Origin: Rhizobium sp. NFR03
GTDB lineage: Bacteria > Pseudomonadota > Alphaproteobacteria > Rhizobiales > Rhizobiaceae
Direction: 5' to 3'
DNA length: 64,000 nt
NCBI RefSeq assembly: GCF_900111275.1
Contig: NZ_FOGR01000002.1
Span: forward strand, 248,001-312,000
Shown here: positions 17,433-25,617 of the stretch, piece after piece
How positions within the stretch are numbered: position 1 is the first letter of the stretch
How the letters are laid out: each line of letters starts with the position of its first letter
The notes under the pieces: generated by a model
Databases searched by the model: none
What the model saw: only the letters and a program-made list of their open reading frames with translations
What the model was told of the DNA's origin: nothing
Translations under genes and position numbers: made by a program

Positions 17433-18815
17433 ATGAACTGGGCGAATCTCATCCTCAACACCGACAGCTACAAGCTGAGCCATTTCCTGCAATATCCGCC
17501 GGAAACAGCCGCGATCTCTTCCTATATCGAGACGCGCGGCGGGAGCGATCTGATCGACGTCGTGTTCTTCGGTCTCCAGATCTTCCTGAAAGATGTGCTG
17601 AGCCGTCCCGTGACCATGAGCGATGTTGCGGAGGCCGAGGAGGTCGCGCAGGCTCATGGCCTGCCGTTTGATCGTGCTGGCTGGATGCACATCGTAAATG
17701 CGCATGGCGGCTACCTGCCGCTCCGGATCGAGGCGCTGCCGGAGGGCACGCTGACGCGGCGGGGCGTGCCGCTGGTGCAGGTCGTCAATACGGACCCTGC
17801 CTGCTGGTGGCTGACATCGCATATCGAGACGGCGCTGCTGCGCGCCGTCTGGTATCCCTCCTCCGTGGCCAGCAATGTCCGGAAGGTCAAGCTCGCCCTG
17901 CGCGACGCGCTGGAGCGCACGGCCGACGAGCCCGAGCTTCTGTTGCCTTCGCGCCTGCTGGATTACGGCGCTCGTGGTGTCGGCGCGTTCGAGCAGGCCG
18001 GCATCGGCGGCGCGGCGCACCTCGTTCACTTCACGGGAACCGACACGCTGTCCGGTGTTCTCACGGCCCGCCGCTGCTATGGTGCCGCGATGGCGGGGCG
18101 TTCCATGCCAGCCTCCGAGCATTCGACCATGACCGCCTGGGGCGGCGACCGCGAAGCGGATGCCTACGCCAATATGGTCTCCCGCTTCGCGTCCTCCGGC
18201 GCCTTCGCCGTCGTCTCCGACAGCTATGACATCAACACGGCCGTGTCCTTCATCTGGGGCAAGCAGCTGCGCGACACGGTCAAGGCTAGCGGCGCCACCG
18301 TCTATATCCGCCCCGATAGCGGCGATCCGATCGAAACGCCGGTGCAGGTGGTGCAGCAGCTCGACTATCGCTTCGGCGCGACACAGAATCGCAAGGGTTT
18401 CAAGGTGCTTGACCGTTGCGTCCGGGTGATCCAGGGCGACGGCATCACGCTCGCCGACATGAACCAGATCCTGAACCGGCTGGAGGCCTTTGGCTACTCT
18501 GCGGAGAACATGACCTTCGCCATGGGCGGCGGTATTCTCCAGAAGGTCAACCGCGATACCTATGCCTTTGCCATGAAGGCCAATGCGCGGCAGGATACGA
18601 GCGGGCATTGGCACGATGTCTGGAAGCGTCCGGCCACCATGAACGTCAAGGCTTCCAAAGCCGGGCGCCAGGCGGTCATATCCGGCATGGCGGGTCTCGA
18701 GGCGGTACGGCTCGATGCTCTGGCCGGGCGCGAAAACCACCTGCGGCCCGTCTGGCAGGATGGCCGTCTTCTGAAAGATTGGTCGTTCGAGGAGGTTCGC
18801 GCACTGGCGCGGTGA
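17433..18815 (+). CDS. nadV: nicotinamide phosphoribosyltransferase
   Basis: A 460-residue NAMPT/NadV-type enzyme making nicotinamide mononucleotide from nicotinamide and PRPP, a one-step NAD salvage route. Typical blocks are LNTDSYKLSH at the start, SSYIETRGG, LLDYGARGV, HFTGTDT, VSDSYDI, IRPDSGDP and FAMGGGILQKVNRDT. The ATG at 17433 has GGAAGG upstream and begins exactly at the family start; an ATG 42 bases earlier is possible. The gene stands alone here, without the NMN adenylyltransferase or PRPP synthase that sometimes accompany it. Confidence 0.92.
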   Translation: MNWANLILNTDSYKLSHFLQYPPETAAISSYIETRGGSDLIDVVFFGLQIFLKDVLSRPVTMSDVAEAEEVAQAHGLPFDRAGWMHIVNAHGGYLPLRIEALPEGTLTRRGVPLVQVVNTDPACWWLTSHIETALLRAVWYPSSVASNVRKVKLALRDALERTADEPELLLPSRLLDYGARGVGAFEQAGIGGAAHLVHFTGTDTLSGVLTARRCYGAAMAGRSMPASEHSTMTAWGGDREADAYANMVSRFASSGAFAVVSDSYDINTAVSFIWGKQLRDTVKASGATVYIRPDSGDPIETPVQVVQQLDYRFGATQNRKGFKVLDRCVRVIQGDGITLADMNQILNRLEAFGYSAENMTFAMGGGILQKVNRDTYAFAMKANARQDTSGHWHDVWKRPATMNVKASKAGRQAVISGMAGLEAVRLDALAGRENHLRPVWQDGRLLKDWSFEEVRALAR

Positions 18816-18940
18816 CTCAAACGGACCTCTTGCCGGCCGCAGGCGCGATCCCCAAATCCGGAATGTCCGCCTGGTTATCTACGAAGCGGGAGCACGATGG
18901 CCGCTTTGCCTTAAAGCTGTCGATAAACAGGAGGTCCGGA

Positions 18941-19282
18941 ATGACGGTCAGGCCGCCACAATCTTTCAGCAATCCGGGTGGTTCGCGCCAGAGCGGCCTC
19001 GATATCCTCGAATACGAACTGATGGCCGAACGTGCCGATGCGCTGGGTCGTCACGGGCTCAAGGTGGAAAAGGCCATCGAGGCGCTGATGGAGCTCGATC
19101 ACCCGGAGACGACGCCGGAGCGCCGTGAAGCGCTGCTGAATGCGGCGGCCGACGTCGTCTGGTCCTTCTTCATCCAGCGCGAGATCTGCGGCCTGCGTTC
19201 CAACCGCGATGCCATCGAGCGTTACAGGATACCGAAGGAGGTCGTCGCCCGCCTCGGCGTGGTACGCAAGCCACGGACGTGA
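18941..19282 (+). CDS. conserved hypothetical protein (possibly DUF6665)
   Basis: A 113-residue soluble helical protein with an AGGAGG ribosome-binding site before the ATG at 18941. The central part (LDILEYELMAERADALGRHGLKVEKAIEAL, then DVVWSFFIQREICGLR) is well structured and resembles a small rhizobial family of unknown function that I associate, with low certainty, with DUF6665. It is convergent with the RNase D gene (8 bases between stops). No catalytic motif is seen. Confidence 0.75.
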   Translation: MTVRPPQSFSNPGGSRQSGLDILEYELMAERADALGRHGLKVEKAIEALMELDHPETTPERREALLNAAADVVWSFFIQREICGLRSNRDAIERYRIPKEVVARLGVVRKPRT

Positions 19283-19290
19283 CGATCCGC

Positions 19291-19917
19291 TCAGCTGTGC
19301 GCGAAAATATCGGTCTCGTTCCAGCCGAGCAGATCGAGCTTTGCGCGGGTGGGAAGAAACGCGAAACACGCTTCCGCATGATCGATCCGCCCATCGCGCA
19401 TCAGGCGCTGGTTCAGCTTGTCGCGCAGGGCATGCAGGTGCAGGACGTCCGAGGCTGCATAGTCGAGCTGCGCCGGCGTCAGGATCGGCGCGGCCCAGTC
19501 GGACGATTGTTGCTGCTTGGAAATGTCGATCTCGAGCATTTCCTTCAGATTGTCCTTCAGGCCATGACGGTCCGTATAGGTGCGCGAGAGGCGTGAGGCG
19601 ATCTTGGTGCAGAACACCGGTGTCGTGGTCACGCCGAAGGTATGGAAGAGCACGGCGATATCGAAGCGGCCATAATGGAAGATCTTCTGCCGCGCGGGAT
19701 CGGCCAGCATGGCCACGAGGTTGGGCGCCGATGTCTGACCCGCTGCGATCTGCACGATATCGGCCGTTCCATCACCGGGCGAAAGTTGCACGAGGCAGAG
19801 ACGATCCCGGCGCGGCACGAGACCGAGCGTTTCGGTATCGACGGCAATCGCGCCGTTGTAACGGGCGGCGTCTTCGGCGGCGATGTCACCTTCGTGAAAC
19901 CGTATTGTATTCGGCAT
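19291..19917 (-). CDS. ribonuclease D-type 3'-5' exonuclease (short form)
   Basis: A 208-residue DEDDy exonuclease. The residues D27 and E29 (VDTETLG), D86 (HYGRFDI), and Y153 and D157 (DYAASDV) give the full active site. It lacks the C-terminal HRDC domains of E. coli RNase D (375 residues), as do many alphaproteobacterial versions, and probably trims structured RNA 3' ends. The ATG at 19917 has GGGGAG upstream; an earlier GTG is less likely. Confidence 0.88.
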   Translation of the reverse strand: MPNTIRFHEGDIAAEDAARYNGAIAVDTETLGLVPRRDRLCLVQLSPGDGTADIVQIAAGQTSAPNLVAMLADPARQKIFHYGRFDIAVLFHTFGVTTTPVFCTKIASRLSRTYTDRHGLKDNLKEMLEIDISKQQQSSDWAAPILTPAQLDYAASDVLHLHALRDKLNQRLMRDGRIDHAEACFAFLPTRAKLDLLGWNETDIFAHS

Positions 19918-20056
19918 GAAACTCCCCACATCATCGGCATGTCAGCGGTCAAGGGTATACGATAGTATGCTCGAACGGGTGAAGTGCGCAGGCGGTATAA
20001 CCCGGAACCGGCTGCTATGCGATAGCATCTGTGACCGGCAATAGAGGGCGTGAGAC

Positions 20057-20389
20057 ATGAGGCGAACGAGTATGCGAACCGGGTCGATCGTCCTCCTCGG
20101 CATCATCGCGGCACTGGGCTCGATGACGATGTCCGCCGCCGCCGAACCGCGTCGGCCGCTTGTGGCCTTCGAGAGCCTCCCGGGCGTCGAGCCACTCGAT
20201 CCGATTGGCACGACCAGCAATCTCCAGTGCGAGCAGGTCCTCATCGACCGTGCGCGCGGTAATATCCTGCCAAAGCGCGGGCCACGCTATCACACGGTCA
20301 ATGTGTGCAGCCGCGACGGTGGCCCGGAGTTCGTCTCTCCACGCCTGCCGCCGTCGAACTATCGACAGCTTCGCGGTTTCAATTATTGA
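20057..20389 (+). CDS. small secreted hypothetical protein
   Basis: A 110-residue protein with a signal peptide: a basic N-terminus, a hydrophobic core IVLLGIIAALGSM and an AAAEP cleavage region near residue 30. The mature part has two cysteines (LQCEQV and VNVCSRDG) that could form a disulfide. GAGGGCGTGAG lies before the ATG. No family was recognised. It is likely periplasmic. Confidence 0.6.
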   Translation: MRRTSMRTGSIVLLGIIAALGSMTMSAAAEPRRPLVAFESLPGVEPLDPIGTTSNLQCEQVLIDRARGNILPKRGPRYHTVNVCSRDGGPEFVSPRLPPSNYRQLRGFNY

Positions 20390-20517
20390 CGTAACCGCCC
20401 GATTCCCCATGTTCGTTCCCTCTGGTACTGAAGATCGTCTTCAGTTCCGAGAGGTTGGAGACGAGAGCCATATCGCTTCTGTGGCGAGGTGGCCGGGATG
20501 ATGCGGGAGGAATGAAC

Positions 20518-21549
20518 ATGTCCGAGAACGAGAAGCCGCTGGTGATCAGCGCGCCCGAGCCGCGAACGCTCGATCTGATTTTCACGACGGAAGCACTCGG
20601 CGTTCTCAACGACCGATATCGGGTGGTCGAGGTGGAGGCGGACACCGTTGCAAGCCTCGATGGGGATCTTCTGGGTGCTGCGCGCTATGTGCTCGGCCAG
20701 CCGCCACTCGATGCGGCAACGCTTGCGCGCATGCCGAAGCTGCGCTCCATCCTGAATGTGGAAAGCAATCTGATCAACAACATGCCCTATGACGTCCTGT
20801 TCGAACGCGGCATCCATGTCGTTACGACCGGTCAGGTCTTCGCCGAGCCCGTTGCAGAGATGGGCCTTGCCATGGCACTCGGGATCGCGCGGGGTCTTGT
20901 CGATGCCGATCTCGACTTCCGCCAGGGCCGCGAACTCTGGGGTGGCGACGGCAACCGCACAGCACGGCTCCTGAGCGGCGCGAACGTCGGCATCATCGGC
21001 TTCGGTGACCTGGGCAAGGCGCTGAACCGCGTTCTCACCGGCTTCCGGACGGTCACGCGCGTCTTCGATCCCTGGCTGCCCGCCTCGATCCTGAAGGACA
21101 GCGGCGTCATTCCGGCGGATCTCGATACCGTGCTGATCGAGAGCGATTTCATCTTCGTCGTGGCCGCCGTCACCAGCGAGAACCAGGGTTTTCTCGACGC
21201 GCAAGCCTTTGCGAAGATGAAGAAGGGGGCAGCCTTCATTCTCCTCAGCCGTGCGAATGTGGTGGATTTCGACGATCTCATGGCAGCCGTGGAGATAGGC
21301 CATATCGTCGCTGCGAGCGATGTCTTCCCGGAAGAGCCGCTGCCGCTCGACCACAAGGTCCGCAGCCTGCATGGCTTCCTGCGCTCCGCGCACAGGGCAG
21401 GGGCCCTCGACAGCGCCTTCAAGAAGATGGGCGACATGGTGCTGGAGGATATGGACCTGATGGATCGCGGATTGCCGCCCATGCGCTGCAAGCGCGCGGA
21501 ACGCGAGACCGTGTCGCGCATGCGCTCGAAGCCCGTCACCAACAACTAG
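20518..21549 (+). CDS. D-isomer-specific 2-hydroxyacid dehydrogenase family protein
   Basis: A 343-residue NAD-dependent dehydrogenase. The Rossmann motif GFGDLG is at 161-166 and the catalytic Arg245, Glu272/273 and His292 are in place (SRANVVDFDDL, FPEEPLP, SAHRAGA). ATG codons occur at 20455, 20512 and 20518; the last is chosen because GGAGG lies seven bases before it. The His-box reads SAHRAGA rather than the usual TPHxAG, suggesting a divergent substrate. It stands alone; the substrate is unknown. Confidence 0.85.
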   Translation: MSENEKPLVISAPEPRTLDLIFTTEALGVLNDRYRVVEVEADTVASLDGDLLGAARYVLGQPPLDAATLARMPKLRSILNVESNLINNMPYDVLFERGIHVVTTGQVFAEPVAEMGLAMALGIARGLVDADLDFRQGRELWGGDGNRTARLLSGANVGIIGFGDLGKALNRVLTGFRTVTRVFDPWLPASILKDSGVIPADLDTVLIESDFIFVVAAVTSENQGFLDAQAFAKMKKGAAFILLSRANVVDFDDLMAAVEIGHIVAASDVFPEEPLPLDHKVRSLHGFLRSAHRAGALDSAFKKMGDMVLEDMDLMDRGLPPMRCKRAERETVSRMRSKPVTNN

Positions 21550-21579
21550 AAGAATGATGTCCGATCATATGCCGCCGCA

Positions 21580-21792
21580 TCACGATCCCTCGGGATTGAT
21601 CCTGCGCATCGCCGCCAGGAGTGCAGCTTCGCTCGTATGGCCCGTCTTGTAGAGGCCCAGCAAAACGGTCGCGACATCGCGGCCGTCCGCACTGTCGATA
21701 TCGGCGCCGATCTCCTCGCACCAGAGCTCGATCGCCCGATAGACGACCTCGATCTCCGTTTGCTCGAGCGCCATATCCGATAAAAACGACAT
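21580..21792 (-). CDS. small conserved hypothetical protein
   Basis: A 70-residue acidic, helical protein (MSFLSDMALEQTEIEV...) with GGGAG seven bases before the ATG at 21792. It resembles short rhizobial proteins with an AxxLxxMRRINPEG ending. The gene is convergent with the dehydrogenase and followed upstream by another small gene on the same strand. Its role is unknown. Confidence 0.6.
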   Translation of the reverse strand: MSFLSDMALEQTEIEVVYRAIELWCEEIGADIDSADGRDVATVLLGLYKTGHTSEAALLAAMRRINPEGS

Positions 21793-21856
21793 GAAGGCTC
21801 CCTTCTTATGGAGGAGGAGGGCGAACTGTACCTGCCTCATGCCGGTCTCGACATCG

Positions 21857-22066
21857 CTAGATCTGGGAGGTTGCCTCGCCGCGACGGGAGGCGGCGGACG
21901 CCTCCATCAGCGATGCGGCGATCGCCATCGCCAGAAGCTTGCCCTTCGCGCGAACCGCCCCGGTATTTGCATCGCGCACCGAAACGGCAAGGTCCATGCC
22001 TTCCCGCATCAGGATCTGCTGCGCCCGCAGCACCGCCCAGTTTTCAATGCTATCGCTTTTCCCCAT
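21857..22066 (-). CDS. small conserved hypothetical protein
   Basis: A 69-residue protein (MGKSDSIENWAVLRAQQILMREGMDLAV...) with AAGGGGAT placed seven bases before the ATG at 22066. It is soluble, with a predicted helix-strand-helix pattern. It lies 64 bases upstream of the 70-residue gene on the same strand, so the two may form an operon. No motif of known function is visible. Confidence 0.55.
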   Translation of the reverse strand: MGKSDSIENWAVLRAQQILMREGMDLAVSVRDANTGAVRAKGKLLAMAIAASLMEASAASRRGEATSQI

Positions 22067-22346
22067 CACGATATCCCCTTCGCTTGATCATGAAGCTCAA
22101 CGCGCTTCCTCCGAAGTGCAAAACTGCCGCGCCGCGAATCATGGAAACATGTTCGAGAAGATGCGAAATCTCGCTTGCTGGAAAGCGTGACTTTTGCAGG
22201 ATGAAAAGTGAGGGTTCTGTAACGCCGCATCCGGGAGAAGGTTTTGGAGGACGTCTTGAAGGCCGACGTCTCCGGTCATCGCTGCGTGAGGACCGGCAGT
22301 CGATAACTCAAGGCCGAGAAGGTCGCAAAATTCAAACCCTGAAATG
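22067..22346. other. gene-free region before the tRNA-Leu terminator
   Basis: About 280 bases with no convincing gene. Short frames here lack ribosome-binding sites. It should contain the leftward promoter for the two small genes ending at 21857 and 21580. No repeat or RNA structure was recognised. Confidence 0.4.
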
Positions 22347-22376
22347 CATAAAGCCCTGCGCGAGCAGGGCTTTATG
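22347..22376 (-). terminator. intrinsic terminator of tRNA-Leu
   Basis: CATAAAGCCCTGC pairs with GCAGGGCTTTATG around a CGCGA-type loop. It lies 18 bases beyond the 3' end of the tRNA-Leu gene on the minus strand. Confidence 0.75.
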
Positions 22377-22393
22377 GGTAGTCTTTGGGAATT

Positions 22394-22480
22394 TGGTGCC
22401 CAGAAGAGGACTCGAACCTCCACACCCTTTCGGGTACCAGCACCTGAAGCTGGCGCGTCTACCAATTCCGCCATCTGGGC
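22394..22480 (-). tRNA. tRNA-Leu (anticodon CAG)
   Basis: An 87-base class II tRNA with encoded CCA. On the minus strand: the acceptor stem GCCCAGA pairs with TCTGGGC, and the D-arm contains GGAATTGGTAGACGC. The anticodon stem CCAGC/GCTGG encloses TTCAGGT (anticodon CAG). A long variable arm ACCCGAAAGGGT and the T-arm GAGGTTCGAGTCCTC complete it. It decodes CUG, the main leucine codon in GC-rich genomes. Confidence 0.96.
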
Positions 22481-22601
22481 GACGAGCGGGGATGTAAAAG
22501 GCCGGGCGTCCGGTGTCAACAGCGTTTTTGAAGATTTCACGACACCTTATGCAAGGCCTTGATTTTAATGGCGTTTCATTCTGTCACTTTGCCTGTGTCT
22601 A

Positions 22602-24044
22602 TCACAGGTCGGTGCTGTTCGCTTCGGCCCACGAACGAATTCGGGCAAGGCCGGCTGCCAGTAGAGCAAGAGCCTTTGCCTCCGTTTCGGCTTCAACGTA
22701 GCAGCGCATTTCCGGTGCATTGCCGGAGGGGCGGAGGTGGACGATGCTATCGTCTTCCAGCGTCACCCTCAGGCCGTCGATGTCGCTGACGGATTCCGGT
22801 ACGCCGAGCGGCTCCAGAAAGGCCGCAAGCGCTGCAGGGCTGCTCCGGAGATGCGCCATCAAGGCTTGGCTCGTTTCCACCGGAAACCGCTCCAGGCGGT
22901 CGCTGAGGGCAATCGGAAGATTGTAACTGCTGACGACAGCGGAAAGTGGCTGGCGACGTTCAGCGGCCTGATGAAGGATGGCCAGCACTGGCAGAAAGCA
23001 GTCGCGTGTCGGAAGCGGTGCGAGTGTCGCGCCGTTCACCGTCACCGCGCTCCCGGTGAGCGTTCCGCCGTTCGCCTCGAAGCCGACCACGCGCTCATGT
23101 CCGGCCGCTGCCGCCTCCAGCATGCCGGCAATGACGAAGGGAGAGCCGACGCGGGTCCGCAGGATGTCCGCCGTGCCACGCCGCTCCAGCCCGGAATTCG
23201 ATGTCACCGGCGTCACGGCGATGGTCGCGCCCAGGAATTCGGCGGCGATCAGGCCGAGAAGATCCCCGCGGACCGGTTCGCCGTTTTCATTGCTGACGAG
23301 CGGCCGGTCGCCATCGCCATCCGCAGAGACGATCGCGTCGAGGTGGTATTCGCTGGCCCAGCCGCGCAAAGCGGTGATGGTTTCAGGGGAGACGGCTTCG
23401 GTATCGACCGGAATGAAGGTTTCCGAGCGCCCGAGGGGCACGACGTCCGCCCCGTAATGCATGAGAACGTCAGCAAAGAGATCGCGTGCGACCGTCGAAT
23501 GCTGGTAGACGCCGATCCTCAGGCCGGAGAGCGCGCGGTCCGGCAGAAGGCTTACATTGCGGGTAATGAAGAGATCGCGCACCGTCTCCTCGATCGTCGG
23601 CACCTCGGCCGGCGTCGCGTCGATCGCGGCCTGCCCGGCACGAAGCGCATCCGCCGCCTCGGTTATCGCCTGTTCGTCAGCCTTGCCGATCTCGCCATCC
23701 GGTCGGTAGAATTTGATGCCGTTGCGGTCGGCCGGAATGTGCGAACCGGTGACCATAAGGGCTGCGGAGCGGGTGGCCAGCGCGTGCAGTGCAAGAGCAG
23801 GCGTCGGAACGGTGCCGCAATCGAGAACCTTCAAGCCGGCGCGGAGAAGCGCACCTGCGGCGATTGCGGAGATAGCCGGGCTGGACGCCCGAAAATCACG
23901 GGCGATGAGAACGGTATCATCGGGCTTTGCCTGACCGGTGGCGAGCAGATAGTGCGCAAAGGCTGTGGCATAGAGCGCGGCCGCCGGACCTTCCAGATCG
24001 ACGGCAAGGCCACGAAGCCCGCTTGTTCCAAATTTCAGGCTCAT
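22602..24044 (-). CDS. phosphomannomutase/phosphoglucomutase family protein
   Basis: A 480-residue alpha-D-phosphohexomutase. The active-site serine is S101 in TGSHIPADRNG, the metal loop is ADGDGDRP (about 236-243), and the sugar loop FEANGG and C-terminal phosphate loop RPSGNAPEMR are present. The start MSLKFGTSGLRG is typical. It interconverts hexose 1- and 6-phosphates for surface polysaccharide. Family members called NoeK or ManB are similar, but mannose versus glucose preference cannot be told from sequence. Confidence 0.88.
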   Translation of the reverse strand: MSLKFGTSGLRGLAVDLEGPAAALYATAFAHYLLATGQAKPDDTVLIARDFRASSPAISAIAAGALLRAGLKVLDCGTVPTPALALHALATRSAALMVTGSHIPADRNGIKFYRPDGEIGKADEQAITEAADALRAGQAAIDATPAEVPTIEETVRDLFITRNVSLLPDRALSGLRIGVYQHSTVARDLFADVLMHYGADVVPLGRSETFIPVDTEAVSPETITALRGWASEYHLDAIVSADGDGDRPLVSNENGEPVRGDLLGLIAAEFLGATIAVTPVTSNSGLERRGTADILRTRVGSPFVIAGMLEAAAAGHERVVGFEANGGTLTGSAVTVNGATLAPLPTRDCFLPVLAILHQAAERRQPLSAVVSSYNLPIALSDRLERFPVETSQALMAHLRSSPAALAAFLEPLGVPESVSDIDGLRVTLEDDSIVHLRPSGNAPEMRCYVEAETEAKALALLAAGLARIRSWAEANSTDL

Positions 24045-24174
24045 CTCACGGCTCTCCTGCGTTTTTCATGTCTTCCAATGTTCTCAAGGCAGGAATATCG
24101 CAAACCTGTGACGCGTTATAGATGCGGAGGCGTCGCGCGGTCGGCAAAGCGGAAATGCGGTTACCGGGGCTGCC

Positions 24175-24600
24175 TCACCCGAAAACCCAGACCAGCACGG
24201 TATATCGCGCAGCCTTTCCGATCGTTACGAAGACCAGAAACGGCAGCCATGGCATGCGCAACAGGCCAGCCGCCAGTGTTAGAGGGTCGCCGATGACGGG
24301 CACCCAGGAGAGAAGCAGGACGGGTTGCCCGTACTTTTGGAAGATCGCCTCTGCCCGCGCGCGACCTTTCTGCGAGACGGGGAACCAGCGGCGCCCTTCA
24401 AACCGGAGGAAAAAGCGCCCGAGGACGAAGTTGACGACGGCGCCGAGCACATTACCGATTGTTGCGACCAGAAAGACGAAGCCGCGCGGCAGGTTCGGAT
24501 CCTGAAGGGCTGCGATGACGGCCGCTTCGGACAGGCCGAAGAGAAGCGTGGCAGACAGGAAGGCGGCAGCAAAGACGCCGGCGAGGGCTGCAAGGCTCAA
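24175..24600 (-). CDS. YqaA/DedA-family membrane protein
   Basis: A 141-residue inner-membrane protein with three to four hydrophobic segments and the SNARE-associated/DedA core (SEAAVIAALQDPNLPRGFVFLVATIGNVLGAVVNFVLGRF, then the conserved SWVPVIGDPLTLAAGLLRMPWLPF). YqaA homologues are small DedA relatives implicated in membrane lipid or ion homeostasis. Its ATG overlaps the stop of the SelT/SelW-like gene (ATGA), so the two are coupled. Confidence 0.85.
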   Translation of the reverse strand: MSLAALAGVFAAAFLSATLLFGLSEAAVIAALQDPNLPRGFVFLVATIGNVLGAVVNFVLGRFFLRFEGRRWFPVSQKGRARAEAIFQKYGQPVLLLSWVPVIGDPLTLAAGLLRMPWLPFLVFVTIGKAARYTVLVWVFG

Positions 24601-24887
24601 GAGGCAGACCGATCGGTATGTCCGAGATCACGCTCTGGCGCGATGATGTCGCGCACGCGCTGCTTGAGCTCTTTGGGCCCAGGAAAGCCGCCATCGCGCT
24701 TGCGCTCCCAGATCAGCGTATCATCGACGCGGATCTCGAAGTTGCCGCCTGTTGCAGGGACAAGCGCGACTTCGCCGAGAGCGTCTGAAAAGGTCTGCAG
24801 CAATTCCTGCGCCATCCAGCCGGAGCGCAGAAGCCAGTTGCACTGCGTGCAATAGAGAATGGTGACACGGGGTTTGCCCTGACTCAT
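24597..24887 (-). CDS. SelT/SelW/SelH (Rdx) family redox protein
   Basis: A 96-residue thioredoxin-like protein with C13-x-x-C16 (YCTQCNWLLR) at the end of the first strand, the position where eukaryotic homologues carry selenocysteine. The GGNFEIRVDD and FPGPKELKQRVRD segments are family-typical. The gene overlaps yqaA by four bases. The partner substrate is unknown. There is a Cys in place of Sec and no in-frame TGA, so no selenocysteine is needed. Confidence 0.88.
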   Translation of the reverse strand: MSQGKPRVTILYCTQCNWLLRSGWMAQELLQTFSDALGEVALVPATGGNFEIRVDDTLIWERKRDGGFPGPKELKQRVRDIIAPERDLGHTDRSAS

Positions 24888-25104
24888 GACCCTGCTCCTT
24901 CGACATGACGGTTGCAGACGACGCTTACTGCATTCCTGACGGCGCCGAAATGGCTTCCGGGCAGCCCTCTACATTTCCCGTATGATCTTTCACGTAAATG
25001 TTAACTCGTGAGCTCAGGTTTCTCGAGGAGCCGTCTTGCCGTGATGGGAAAGTGCGGGAAGAGGGAGATGGCATTCATCCCCCACGAACCCAGGAGCCAT
25101 TCCC

Positions 25105-25554
25105 ATGACTGATATCGTTACCGGCCGCCCGCGCGCGGCCTTCCCTGCTCTTCAGCGCCTCTACCGTCCATTCGATACGAGCGCGGAAACGCTCCTGCGC
25201 GTCGCCGCCGGCGCTCTTCTCGTCACCCACGGCTTCGGCAAGATCACGAACCCCTTCGGCGCTGTCGGGATGGTCGAGAGCCTCGGTTTCTATCCCGGCA
25301 TCTTCTGGTCGCCGCTGCTCGCCGCCACGGAGTTCTTCGGCGGCATTCTCGTTGCCATCGGCCTGTTCACGCGACCAGCAGCCTTTGCCTCAATGATCGT
25401 TCTGCTGGTCACCGTCTATTTCCACGGCATCGTGAAGGCCGAGGGTCTGGCCGGCGCCGAGAAGTCGATCCTGTGGTCGGCAATCTTCCTTTACTTCGCC
25501 GTCCGCGGCTCGAATAGCCAATCGGTCGATGCCAAGCTCGGCCGCCAGATTTGA
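25105..25554 (+). CDS. DoxX-family membrane protein
   Basis: A 149-residue protein with four hydrophobic segments and the DoxX signature (LRVAAGALLVTHGFGKI, then FFGGILVAIGLFTRPAA). AGGAGCC precedes the ATG. DoxX proteins are inner-membrane components linked to redox and thiol stress in some bacteria; the precise role here is unknown. The gene is convergent with infB and ends at a shared bidirectional terminator. Confidence 0.88.
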   Translation: MTDIVTGRPRAAFPALQRLYRPFDTSAETLLRVAAGALLVTHGFGKITNPFGAVGMVESLGFYPGIFWSPLLAATEFFGGILVAIGLFTRPAAFASMIVLLVTVYFHGIVKAEGLAGAEKSILWSAIFLYFAVRGSNSQSVDAKLGRQI

Positions 25555-25567
25555 GGCGACCAGACAT

Positions 25568-25595
25568 GAAAATGGCGGCCGAAGCCGCCATTTTC
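25568..25595. terminator. bidirectional terminator between doxX and infB
   Basis: GAAAATGGCGGC pairs perfectly with GCCGCCATTTTC around CGAA. T-rich sequence follows on both strands, serving both convergent genes. Confidence 0.85.
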
Positions 25596-25617
25596 AGATT
25601 TTCAATCCTGCTTCGCC

